From contig CANRMY010000027.1 of NCBI GenBank assembly GCA_947631845.1, positions 1-32,623 on the forward strand: a DNA stretch of 32,623 bases. Reading direction: 5' to 3'. Each line of letters begins with the position of its first letter. Within the stretch, counting starts at the first letter, position 1. A program made the position numbers and the translations under genes. The notes below the pieces were generated by a model. That model was not told the DNA's origin and did not search any database. It was given only the letters and a program-made list of their open reading frames with translations. This document shows, piece after piece, positions 6,948 to 14,800 of the stretch. This stretch comes from an uncultured Oscillospiraceae bacterium (GTDB lineage: Bacteria > Bacillota > Clostridia > Oscillospirales > Oscillospiraceae).

Positions 6948-7426
6948 CACATGCCCTCCAGGAGCCGCACCGTCACGCGCCCCGCCTCTATGTCCGCCTT
7001 CAGGAGAAATTCGTCGTTCAGCGGCACTAAGATTTCCCGCGCCCCCCGGATCTCCAGCACCTCCCCGCCGGGCGGGGTGAGGATATCCGTGACCTTCCCC
7101 AGGGCCGCGTCGTCCTGGTCAAAGGCCGCGCAGCCGATGAGGTCAGAGAGCAGGAACCCGCCCTCCTCCAGGGGGATGTCCTCCCGGGGCACGTAGACCA
7201 CCCGGTTGCGGAGCTTTTCCGCCTCCTCGATGGCGTCGATACCGGAGAGCTTGGCGATCACAAAGCGCTTCTGTACCCGGGCACGCTCCACCTTATGTTC
7301 CGTGCCCTCCACAAAGAGCCGCCGGAAGGCGCAGAACGCCTCCGGCGAATCCGCCCAGGGCTCGATCTTCACCTCGCCCCGCAGTCCGTGGGTGTTGACG
7401 ATTTTTCCCGTCTCGATAAGCTCCAT
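6947..7426 (-). CDS. rimM: Ribosome maturation factor RimM
   Basis: Assists assembly of the 30S head by binding protein uS19 during 16S rRNA maturation. About 159 residues. The N-terminal domain shows IVNTHGLRGEVKIEPWADSP; the C-terminal PRC barrel spans roughly 90-159, including DLIGCAAF and EILVPLNDEFLL. The ATG at 7426 is preferred over an in-frame GTG at 7441 because the promoter just upstream places the transcript start near 7439, excluding the GTG. GGAAGTGAG precedes the ATG. It is coupled to trmD. In most Firmicutes rimM follows khpA directly; here a cassette separates them and rimM has its own promoter. Confidence 0.95.
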   Translation of the reverse strand: MELIETGKIVNTHGLRGEVKIEPWADSPEAFCAFRRLFVEGTEHKVERARVQKRFVIAKLSGIDAIEEAEKLRNRVVYVPREDIPLEEGGFLLSDLIGCAAFDQDDAALGKVTDILTPPGGEVLEIRGAREILVPLNDEFLLKADIEAGRVTVRLLEGM

Positions 7427-7445
7427 AAAACTCACTTCCACGGCT

Positions 7446-7475
7446 ATTGTAGCACAGGCTTTGCTGTCATGTCAA
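7446..7475 (-). promoter_or_regulatory. Sigma-A promoter for rimM-trmD-M29
   Basis: On the minus strand, TTGACA at 7475-7470, an 18-bp spacer and TACAAT at 7451-7446. The predicted transcript start near 7439 leaves only about a dozen untranslated bases, almost all ribosome-binding site. Confidence 0.8.
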
Positions 7476-7487
7476 CTTATTGCGCCC

Positions 7488-7736
7488 TCATTCCTCCGAT
7501 TCCTCCAAAAGCCAATCCACAGAAACGCCCAGGATTTGCGCCAGCTTTTTCAGCTCGTAATCCGCCACAAAGCGCGTGCCGATCTCGATCCTGCTGATGC
7601 AATCCCGCTCCAGGGTGATGCCCTCCACCTGGAGCCTGGCGGCAAGATCCTCTTGTGTGATGCGTTTTTTGACCCTGGCGGCCCGTATCCGCTCCCCACA
7701 GAGGTTTTTCCGCCCGTTATAGTCGTATATTTTCAT
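7488..7736 (-). CDS. Small XRE-family regulator
   Basis: 82-residue DNA-binding protein, almost entirely a Cro/C1-type helix-turn-helix. Visible features are the first helix GERIRAARVKKRITQEDLAA, the recognition region ERDCISRIEIGTRFVADYEL, and the closing LGVSVDWLLE. The start follows GGAGG at 5 bases. It is divergent from the lipoprotein gene, and the 103 bp between contain a 12-bp palindrome that may be its operator. It belongs to the cassette inserted between rimM and khpA. The signal it senses is not evident, and no toxin partner is seen. Confidence 0.88.
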   Translation of the reverse strand: MKIYDYNGRKNLCGERIRAARVKKRITQEDLAARLQVEGITLERDCISRIEIGTRFVADYELKKLAQILGVSVDWLLEESEE

Positions 7737-7758
7737 GGTGTCCTCCTATGCTAATGAT

Positions 7759-7770
7759 AAGAATATTCTT
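7759..7770. promoter_or_regulatory. Candidate operator palindrome
   Basis: AAGAATATTCTT is a perfect 12-bp palindrome whose last two bases are the first two of the lipoprotein promoter's -35 box. A related GATAAGAATAT recurs at 7807-7817, downstream of the -10 box. The position between divergent genes, one encoding an XRE protein, suggests autoregulation and repression of the + strand genes. This is inference. Confidence 0.5.
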
Positions 7771-7797
7771 GACATTAACACGGGAATGATCTATAAT
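7769..7797 (+). promoter_or_regulatory. Consensus sigma-A promoter for the lipoprotein gene
   Basis: TTGACA at 7769-7774, a 17-bp spacer and TATAAT at 7792-7797: an exact match to consensus, which implies strong expression unless repressed. Confidence 0.88.
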
Positions 7798-7839
7798 TGT
7801 GGTAAAGATAAGAATATACAAAATATGGAGGATCACATT

Positions 7840-8412
7840 ATGAAAAAGGTGTTCTGGATCTTACCCTGTATCTCCATACTGCTTGTTCTGGCGTCCTGCG
7901 GCCGCGGGCAGACGGCGGGGGATTTGGGGGGCACCTCCCTGCCGCAGACGCAGGAAACGGCGGGAGCGGCAAATTCGTCGCCCGACACGTTGCCGCCTGA
8001 CACGGCACCGGAAGATACGACACCGCCGGATACAACACCGGAGGAGACGGTACCGCCGGATACAATACCGGAGGAGACGACGCCTCCGGACACCACCCCG
8101 CCTGACACAGCGCCGGAGGATACACAGCCTGTGGATACCGCCGCGCCGGCGGATGGGATCCGGCCGGAGTTTAAAAAGGCCATGGATGAATACGAGGCGT
8201 TTTACCGCGAATATGTGGATTTTATGAAAAAATATCAGGGATCCGATGATCCTCTGTCCATGCTGACCGATTATTTCTCCATGCTTGAACGGCTGGCCAA
8301 CGCGGAAAAAGCGCTGAGTGATATGAGAGAAGGGGAGATGTCTACGGAGGAATTAAAGTACTATACCGAGGTGACGCTGCGCATTGCTGAGATGCTGGAG
8401 GAAGTCGAGTGA
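7840..8412 (+). CDS. Lipoprotein with Pro/Thr repeat stalk and DUF6591-like C-terminal domain
   Basis: 190-residue probable lipoprotein. The signal peptide is MKKVFWILPCISILLVLASC with lipobox LASC, so C20 would be lipidated. Residues about 45-105 are five decapeptide repeats of the PPDTTPEETV type, an extended stalk encoded by 30-bp repeats at about 7993-8142. The C-terminal part, about 107-190, is acidic and helical (RPEFKKAMDEYEAFYREYV and FMKKY), resembling the DUF6591 family of Firmicutes; function unknown. The start at 7840 follows GGAGG. It forms a two-gene unit with the membrane protein 39 bp downstream, on the strand opposite the surrounding operon. Confidence 0.85.
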   Translation: MKKVFWILPCISILLVLASCGRGQTAGDLGGTSLPQTQETAGAANSSPDTLPPDTAPEDTTPPDTTPEETVPPDTIPEETTPPDTTPPDTAPEDTQPVDTAAPADGIRPEFKKAMDEYEAFYREYVDFMKKYQGSDDPLSMLTDYFSMLERLANAEKALSDMREGEMSTEELKYYTEVTLRIAEMLEEVE

Positions 8413-8451
8413 ACTATCGGCTATATTTGAGAGGAAGAAAAGGTGAATACA

Positions 8452-9018
8452 ATGGATAATACAGTTGAGACCCTGGAAAACAGACCCGGCGGGAAAAAGA
8501 CCGCGGAGCTTCCGAGACTTTTTGGCACAATATGCGCTTTGTTCCTGGTAGTCTGTCTGTTTCTACCCCTTTTTGTGGTGACGGAGGAGTACGCCGAGTA
8601 TTTGGACAGTTATCCCGCAGACTACGTGGACGAGTCGATCGGATTAAATATCCACGAGCTTGCCAGCGTCTCCGCGGTGGATTATGGAAGGATCTACGGT
8701 CGTATTTTTGCCGGTGTAGAGGGCGCTTTGTATATCGCCCTTACAGTGACGCTGGCCGTGGCGGCCCTCCTGACCCTTCTCTTTGCGGCTCTCAATAAGC
8801 CGATCGGGGCGATCGTCTTTGACGTGATTTCTTTTGCCGTATATCACGTTATGGTATATGATTTGATCGACAGGGGCGTTCTGCCCGATTCACGCTGGAA
8901 ATGGAGCGTCAGCTACTATTTGTTGAATATTGTCCCGGTGATGATGCTGGCAATCGCCATTTGGATGCTTGCGGTGAAGCGCAGGCGCAAGAAACATATC
9001 ACCAGTTCGAACAATTAA
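8452..9018 (+). CDS. Four-helix membrane protein, unknown function
   Basis: 188-residue integral membrane protein that I do not recognise. Four hydrophobic segments are visible: LFGTICALFLVVCLFLPLF; ALYIALTVTLAVAALLTLLF; IGAIVFDVISFAVYHVMVY; and YYLLNIVPVMMLAIAIWMLA. The loop between helices 1 and 2 (EEYAEYLDSYPADYVDES) is acidic and likely external; the end RRRKKHITSSNN is basic and likely cytosolic. ATG 8452 is preferred; an in-frame GTG at 8443 has an equally plausible ribosome site. It is co-transcribed with the lipoprotein, suggesting a membrane pair. A 14-bp stem-loop begins directly after its stop. Confidence 0.8.
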   Translation: MDNTVETLENRPGGKKTAELPRLFGTICALFLVVCLFLPLFVVTEEYAEYLDSYPADYVDESIGLNIHELASVSAVDYGRIYGRIFAGVEGALYIALTVTLAVAALLTLLFAALNKPIGAIVFDVISFAVYHVMVYDLIDRGVLPDSRWKWSVSYYLLNIVPVMMLAIAIWMLAVKRRRKKHITSSNN

Positions 9019-9050
9019 AACGGTGCCGTGGGCAAACCCACGGCACCGTT
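9019..9050 (+). terminator. Stem-loop after the membrane protein gene
   Basis: A 14-bp stem, AACGGTGCCGTGGG at 9019-9032 with its exact complement at 9037-9050, loop CAAA. It begins right after the stop codon and probably ends the + strand transcript, although the following bases are only moderately T-rich. An identical copy lies at 9258-9289. Confidence 0.65.
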
Positions 9051-9289
9051 CCAGTTTGTCAAAAAACTCAAATTCGATATTTTTTCCGGCGGCATGTACG
9101 TCGGAAAAAATCCCTTTTGCCGCCCAAGTGTGCCCCTTCGGGGCGTGCGCAGGGCGACAGCAGGGTAATTTTCTATGAATTTCGCAAAATTCATAGAAAA
9201 TTACCCGCACGTTCCCTTTGTCGGAAAAAGCCCGTCAGGGCTTTTTCGACAGTCTCAAACGGTGCCGTGGGCAAACCCACGGCACCGTT
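9051..9289. repeat. Second hairpin-repeat family, between converging genes
   Basis: No gene here. The stretch holds a TTTTTCCGGCGGCATGTACG element at 9079-9119 that recurs upstream of ylxM at 11658-11694; a GCCCC-TTCG-GGGGC hairpin near 9132-9145; a perfect 20-bp stem, 9163-9182 with 9187-9206 (arm GGGTAATTTTCTATGAATTT, loop CGCA); an AAAAAGCCC/GGGCTTTTT hairpin at about 9220-9250; and a second exact copy of the 14-bp terminator stem at 9258-9289. The two exact copies are 239 bp apart. They stand between the converging membrane-protein and khpA genes. Confidence 0.8.
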
Positions 9290-9301
9290 CGACAATATAG
9301 A

Positions 9302-9328
9302 TTGCCGCGGAGCTTCGCCCCGCGGCAA
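9302..9328 (-). terminator. Stem-loop downstream of khpA
   Basis: Minus-strand hairpin TTGCCGCGG/CCGCGGCAA at 9328-9320 and 9310-9302, starting 8 bases after the khpA stop. The following tract is only weakly U-rich, so termination efficiency is uncertain. Confidence 0.5.
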
Positions 9329-9335
9329 CGTTTAT

Positions 9336-9566
9336 TCAGTCAACGATATCCACACTGATGTGCAGGCCCTGGCGCTGAGCGACGGAGCGCATCAGCGTGC
9401 GGATCTCCTTGGCGATCTTCCCATGACGGCCGATGACCTTACCCATGTCGTCAGGCGCGACACGCAGCTCGAAGACGGTCTTATCCCCCTCCTCGCGCTC
9501 GGTCACAGTGACCTCATCGGGCTGATCCACCAGGGCGCGCGCGATATAGATCAGCAGTTCCTTCAT
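9336..9566 (-). CDS. khpA: KH-domain RNA-binding protein KhpA
   Basis: 76-residue single KH-domain protein. In Firmicutes it pairs with KhpB/Jag and affects cell-envelope growth and small-RNA binding. The RNA-contacting GxxG loop is GRHG in MGKVIGRHGKIAKEIRTLM. The N-terminal MKELLIYIARALVDQPDEV is typical of the family. It follows rpsP by 13 bases, the usual order. Here the next operon gene, rimM, is almost 1.9 kb away, so khpA ends the upstream half of the split operon. Confidence 0.95.
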   Translation of the reverse strand: MKELLIYIARALVDQPDEVTVTEREEGDKTVFELRVAPDDMGKVIGRHGKIAKEIRTLMRSVAQRQGLHISVDIVD

Positions 9567-9579
9567 AGCGAACCACCGA

Positions 9580-9819
9580 TCAAAGCACGCCGGCGTTCTT
9601 GAGAAGCTTCTTGACGGTATCCGTGGGTTGAGCGCCGTTCTTTATCCACTCCTTGGCCTTGTCGCCGTCTACCTTGACGGTGTTGGGCTCGGTGCGGGGA
9701 TCGTAGGTGCCAAGCTCCTCAATGAAGCGGCCGTCCCGGGGGAAACGGGAATCCGCCACGACGATGCGGTAATAGGGAGCCTTCTTGGCGCCCATCCTGC
9801 GAAGTCTGATCTTTACCAT
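9580..9819 (-). CDS. rpsP: Ribosomal protein bS16
   Basis: 79-residue small-subunit protein needed for 30S assembly. It begins with the family signature [20 protein letters not shown], followed by [20 protein letters not shown]. The start has GGAGG ten bases upstream. The 94-bp AT-rich gap to ffh is longer than elsewhere in the operon and may hold a weak internal promoter, but I see no convincing pair of boxes. Confidence 0.98.
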   Translation of the reverse strand: MVKIRLRRMGAKKAPYYRIVVADSRFPRDGRFIEELGTYDPRTEPNTVKVDGDKAKEWIKNGAQPTDTVKKLLKNAGVL

Positions 9820-9913
9820 GTTGTTTGTACCTCCAAAATGTGTAAATAATGATTTTTATTTCAAATATCCCGAAAAGATAATTGATAACTCAACAGATCA
9901 AAGCCGCGCCGCC

Positions 9914-11260
9914 TCAGAAGGGGAAGCCGCCGCGCCGCCGTCCGCCGCCCATGAAGCCGGGGAGCTTGCCCTTGGACATCTGGCGGGTCAGGTCCCGCAT
10001 CATCTCGTACTGCTTCAAGAGCCTGTTCACGTCCACCACCTCGGTGCCGGAGCCGGCGGCGATGCGCTTTTTCCGGGAGGAGTTGATGACGGAGGGGTCG
10101 TTGCGCTCCTTTTGGGTCATGGACAGGATGATCGCCTCGGTGCGGGCCATCTGCTTCTCATCGATCTTCGCCCCGGCCATAGCCTTGCCCATGCTGCCGG
10201 GGAGCATCCCGGCGATATCGCCCAGGCCGCCCATGGATTTCAGCTGCTGGAGCTGGTCGTAGTAGTCCTGCAATGTGAAAGCGTTGCGGCGCATCTTGTC
10301 CGCCAGCTCTTTGGCCTTCTTCTCGTCGAAGCTCTGCTCGGCCTTCTCGATGAGGGTCAGCACGTCGCCCATGCCCAGGATCCGGCCGGCCATCCGGTCG
10401 GGGTGGAAGGGCTCGATGGCGTCCAGCTTCTCGCCTACGCCGCAGAATTTGATGGGCTTGCCGGTGACGGCCCGGACGGACAGGGCCGCGCCGCCTCTGG
10501 CGTCGCCGTCCAGCTTCGTCAGCATCACGCCGGTGATGCCCAGGGCCTCGTCAAAGGCCGCGGCGGCGTTCACCGCGTCCTGACCGGTCATGGCGTCCAC
10601 CACCAGCAGGATCTCGTCGGGCTGTGTCTCGGCCTTGATGCGCCTGAGCTCCTCCATCAGCTGCTCGTCGATGTGGAGCCGTCCGGCGGTGTCCAGGATC
10701 ACCAGGTCGTTGCCGTGCTTTTTGGCATGGGCGATGGCGGCCTTGGCGATGTTCACCGGATCCTCCGTGCCCATCTGAAAGACGGGGATATCCAGCTGTT
10801 TGCCCACCGTCTCCAGCTGCTTGATGGCGGCGGGGCGGTAGATATCGCAGGCCACCAGCAGGGGCCGCTTGCCGTTCTGCTTGCGCATCAGCGCCGCCAG
10901 CTTGGCGCCGTTGGTGGTCTTGCCGGCGCCCTGAAGGCCCACCAGCATCACCACGGTCATGCCCTTGGAGCTGATGTTCAGCCTTGTGGTGGTGGAGCCC
11001 ATGAGCTTGATAAGCTCCTCGTTGACGATCTTGATGACCATCTGGGCCGGGGTCAGGGATTCCAGAACGTCCGTTCCCACGGCCCGTTCCGAGACCTGCT
11101 TGACGAAATCCCGGACCACCTTGTAGCTGACGTCGGCCTCCAGAAGCGCCATGCGTACCTCCCGCATGGCCTCCTTGATGTCGGCCTCGGAGAGCCGGCC
11201 CTTGCCCCGGAGCTTTTTAAAAACGCTGCTCAGTTTGTCGGACAGTGATTCAAATGCCAT
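9914..11260 (-). CDS. ffh: Signal recognition particle GTPase Ffh
   Basis: SRP54 homologue that binds signal sequences on nascent membrane proteins and delivers ribosomes to FtsY. 448 residues. The N domain spans about 1-90; the G domain has GLQGAGKTT (G1), DIYRPAA, DTAGRLH and TKLDGDARGG; the C-terminal M domain is methionine-rich (LKSMGG, MLPGSMGKAM) and ends in glycine/arginine-rich GGGRRRGGFPF. It begins three bases after ylxM. The SRP RNA gene is not in the window. Confidence 0.98.
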   Translation of the reverse strand: MAFESLSDKLSSVFKKLRGKGRLSEADIKEAMREVRMALLEADVSYKVVRDFVKQVSERAVGTDVLESLTPAQMVIKIVNEELIKLMGSTTTRLNISSKGMTVVMLVGLQGAGKTTNGAKLAALMRKQNGKRPLLVACDIYRPAAIKQLETVGKQLDIPVFQMGTEDPVNIAKAAIAHAKKHGNDLVILDTAGRLHIDEQLMEELRRIKAETQPDEILLVVDAMTGQDAVNAAAAFDEALGITGVMLTKLDGDARGGAALSVRAVTGKPIKFCGVGEKLDAIEPFHPDRMAGRILGMGDVLTLIEKAEQSFDEKKAKELADKMRRNAFTLQDYYDQLQQLKSMGGLGDIAGMLPGSMGKAMAGAKIDEKQMARTEAIILSMTQKERNDPSVINSSRKKRIAAGSGTEVVDVNRLLKQYEMMRDLTRQMSKGKLPGFMGGGRRRGGFPF

Positions 11261-11263
11261 ATT

Positions 11264-11614
11264 TCAACCCTTCAATTCCTCCAGACCGTCGCGCACCTCC
11301 CGCGCCAGCTCCCCGGCGCGCCCCGTGGAGAGCGCCGCAAGCTCGGAGGCCCTGGCCTGGAGCTCGTCCACCTTTTGGGAGATCTCCCGGAAGCGGGCCA
11401 CCACGCCGGTCTTCGCCTCGTATTCCCGCAAAAGCGCCTCCGCCCGGGCCAGCACCGCGCGGACCGACTGGCGGGTGACGCCCGTGAGCTCCGCGATCTC
11501 GGAGAGGGACAGGTCGTCGGCGTAGTAGTATTCGAAATACTCCCGCTGGGTACCGGTGAGAAGCTCCCCGAAGAAGTCGTAGAGCAGGGTAAGCTGGTAA
11601 GTGTCGCTGCGCAT
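11264..11614 (-). CDS. ylxM: YlxM/p13-like helix-turn-helix protein
   Basis: 116-residue protein of the UPF0122 family, always found before ffh in Firmicutes and thought to modulate SRP. It looks like a sigma-factor region 4: YQLTLLYDFFGELLTGTQRE, then YYYADDLSLSEIAELTGVTR and QSVRAVLARAEALL. The C-terminal third is a charged helix. The ATG at 11614 follows AGGTGATGAG; a longer reading runs into the leader repeats and is rejected. It is first gene of the operon. Confidence 0.92.
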   Translation of the reverse strand: MRSDTYQLTLLYDFFGELLTGTQREYFEYYYADDLSLSEIAELTGVTRQSVRAVLARAEALLREYEAKTGVVARFREISQKVDELQARASELAALSTGRAGELAREVRDGLEELKG

Positions 11615-11657
11615 CTCATCACCTGTAGGCGGCTTGTGAAAAAAACGAATCCAGACG

Positions 11658-11694
11658 TTTTTCCGGCGGCATGTACGTCGGAAAAGCCCTTTTG
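11658..11694. repeat. TTTTTCCGGCGGCATGTACG repeat in the ylxM leader
   Basis: Second copy of the hairpin element at 9079-9119, sharing almost 40 bp including TTTTCCG and CGGAAAA arms and the trailing CCCTTTTG. It lies in the transcribed leader of ylxM-ffh. Just upstream in the same leader is a GTAAAAC/GTTTTAC hairpin at 11709-11728 enclosed by GCCAG/CTGGC. Confidence 0.7.
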
Positions 11695-11737
11695 AGCCAG
11701 CCTCACCTGTAAAACAGTTTCGTTTTACACCTGGCTT

Positions 11738-11766
11738 ATTATACACGGGGCGGGAGGGTTTGTCAA
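11738..11766 (-). promoter_or_regulatory. Consensus promoter for ylxM-ffh-rpsP-khpA
   Basis: Minus strand TTGACA at 11766-11761, a 17-bp spacer and TATAAT at 11743-11738, an exact consensus. The leader to ylxM is about 115 bases. Confidence 0.88.
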
Positions 11767-11844
11767 GGAATATTTTTCAGGATTTGCACAGATAATAGTG
11801 TGAACAACGTGAACAACGCCGAAAGCATGTCTTTGGAGGACTCT

Positions 11845-14800
11845 ATGAAGGACACCGACACGGGAATATACATGGAAAACGAGACGCTGGGCAATTTCGC
11901 CCGCAACACCGCCTCCGCCCTGGAGCGGGACGGCTTTGTCAGCGGGGCGAAGAGCGCCGCCCGCCTCCAAAGGACGCTGCGCGTCCTGGCAAGCCGCTGC
12001 GCGGCCCTGAAAAAGGGCGGCCAGGGGGAGGCGGAGGAGTGGTTTCGGGACAACTGGTACCTGGCCGAGCGGGCGGGCAAGGCCGCGGCGGCGGAGCTGC
12101 GCGCCCTGGGCAAACTGCCCCGGTGCCTGGGCGGCGGCCAGGCGCTCGTCTTCGAGGCCGCCTCCGCCTTAGTGCGTTCGGGGCGCGGGGAGGTGACAGG
12201 GGAGCGGATGCGCCTTTTTCTGGATGAGTTCCAGAAGGTCCGGGTCCTGACGGAGCGGGAGCTTTCCGCCTTTGTCCCGGCCCTGACGGCGGAGCTGTGC
12301 GCCTTTCTGGAGGCCATATTGCCGGAGGGGGAGGTCAGGGACGACGCCGAGCGGGCCCTGCTTTTCAAAAACATCTTCACCTCCCTCCGGGCGCTGTCCG
12401 TCATCGACGCCGGCGACATCCTGGAGGCGGTGAACCGGGTGGAGGCCGCCCTGCGGCAGGATCCCGCCGGGATCTATCCCCTGATGGACGAGGATACCCG
12501 CCGCTCCTACCGCTCCAGGCTGGCCCTGGAGGCCAGACGGGCCGGGATGGAGGAGTACGACGCGGCCAAAAAGGTGCTGGAGCTGGCCTCTCAGGGGGAG
12601 GACCGGCATGTGGGGACGTATATCTTCACCCGCCCGCTGGGGAAGGCCCCCCGGGAGCGGCGGGCGTCCTGGTATATCGCCGCCGTCACCCTGGCGACGC
12701 TCTTTTTCACCGTCCTCACGGGCGTGGTCACGGGCTCGGTATGGGCGTCGCTCCTGGTGCTCCTGCCCGTGTCGGAGGCGGTGAAAAATCTGACGGACGC
12801 GGCGGCTCTGCGGCTTGTCAGGCCCCGGCGTCTGCCCAGAATGGCCCTGGCGGGCGGGATCCCCAAGGCGGGGAAGACCGTCTGCGTCATCTCCGCCCTC
12901 CTGACCGGGGAGAAGGACGGGCCGAAATTTGCCCGCCTCATGGAGGAGTACCGGCTGGCCAACCGGGACGCGGGGGAAAATCTGCTGTTCGGGCTGTTGG
13001 CGGACCTTCGGGAGGCGGGACAGAAGCGCGTCCGGGAGGACGGCCCCATCCTGGCCTCCGCCAGGGCGGCGGTGGAGGCGCTGAATGAGAAATACGGCGG
13101 CGGGTTCTATCTCTTTTACCGGGAGCGGGAGAGGAACGAGGCCGACAGCGTATGGATGGGCCGGGAGCGCAAGCGGGGCGCCATCGAGGAGCTGGTCAGG
13201 CTCCTGAGCGGGGAGAAAAGCGCCCTCCGGGCCCTTTGCGGGGACGAAAGCGCTCTCCCGGGCACGAACTTTATCCTGACGCTGGACGCGGACACCCGTC
13301 TGACCGCCGGGACGGCCCGGGAGCTGGTGGGCACGGCCCTCCATCCGCTGAACGTGCCGGTCATCGACGAGGCCCAGAAGCGGGTGGTGTCCGGCTACGG
13401 CATCCTGGAGCCCCGGGTGGCGGTGGAGCTGGAGAGCGCCGGAAAAACCGATTTTTCCCGGCTTTTCGCCGGCGTGGGCGGCTTCGACCCCTACGCGGGG
13501 GCGGTGAGCGACCTCTATCAGGACCTCTTTGACGAGGGGACGTTCATGGGCAAGGGGCTCATCAACGTGCCGGTGTACCGGCGGCTCCTGGATGGGCGGT
13601 TCCCGGACAACACGGTGCTGTCCCACGACATCCTGGAGGGGGCGTACATGCGGTGCGCCTTTGTCACGGATCTGGAGCTGTCCGACGGGTGCCCGGCTAA
13701 GATCACCTCCTGGTTTGCCCGGCAGGAGCGGTGGATCCGGGGCGACTGGCAGAATCTGCGCTGGTGTACGGGCCGGGTCAGGACCCGGGACGGGGCGCTG
13801 GTGAAAAATACCCTCCCGGAGCTGGACCGGTGGAAGATCTTAGACAATCTGCGCCGGAGCCTGCTGCCCCCGGCGGTGCTGATTGCCCTGCTGGCCGCCA
13901 TGCTCCTGCCGGGGCGGGGGCTGACGGCGGCGGCCCTCATCGCGCTGGCGGGGTATGTGAGCCCGCTCCTGCTGGATCTGACCCGGAGCTTTCTCCGGCA
14001 CGACGGCTCCGGCCTTGCCCGGTACCACTCCGCCGTCCTTCCGGGTCTGGGCGGGACGGTCACCAGGTGGCTGGTGACGCTGATGCTCCTGCCCGCCCAG
14101 GGCTTTATCCAGCTGAAGGCCGCCGCGACGGCCCTCTGGCGCATGACCGTCAGCCACCGGGGGCTTCTGCGCTGGGTCACCGCCTCGGAGGCGGAGAAAA
14201 AGCACGGCAACACCGTTTATGTGAACTATCTGGCGCTGGCGGCGTGCCCCCTGGCGGGACTTCTCCTGCTGCTGGCGGCCCGGAGCGCCCTGCCCTGGGC
14301 GGTGGGGATCGTCTGGATCTTCGCACCGGCCTTCGCCAAGGCGCTCTCCGCCCCGCGCCGGCAGGAGGCTTACGTCTCCCAGGCCGACAGGGCGTGGCTC
14401 CTGGGACAGGGCCGGGAGATCTGGCGGTTTTTTGAGGAGAACATGACGGCGGAGGACAACTTCCTGCCCCCGGACAACGTGCAGATCGAGCCGGACACCG
14501 GGGCGGCCCGCCGCACCTCCCCCACCAACATCGGACTGGCGCTCCTGTCCGCCGCCGCGGCGGCGGAGCTGGGGTATATAAGCCCCGCCCAGGCGGGGGA
14601 GCGGATCGGCAGGACGCTCACCGCCGTGGAGAAGCTGGAGAAGTGGCACGGGAATCTGCTGAACTGGTACGACACCCGCACGCTGGCGCCCCTGGAGCCC
14701 CGGTACGTGTCCACGGTGGACAGCGGCAATCTGCTGGGCTGTCTCATAGCGCTGAAGGCGTGGCTGGCCGCCACGGGGGACGAAAACGGTGCGGAGAGGT

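Noticed and set aside
7488-8412. Toxin-antitoxin pair
   Set aside because: The XRE gene's divergent partner is a lipoprotein with a signal peptide and stalk, not a toxin-like protein.
9785-11248. 487-codon open frame on the + strand opposite ffh
   Set aside because: Shadow of ffh in GC-rich DNA; no family resemblance and no ribosome site.
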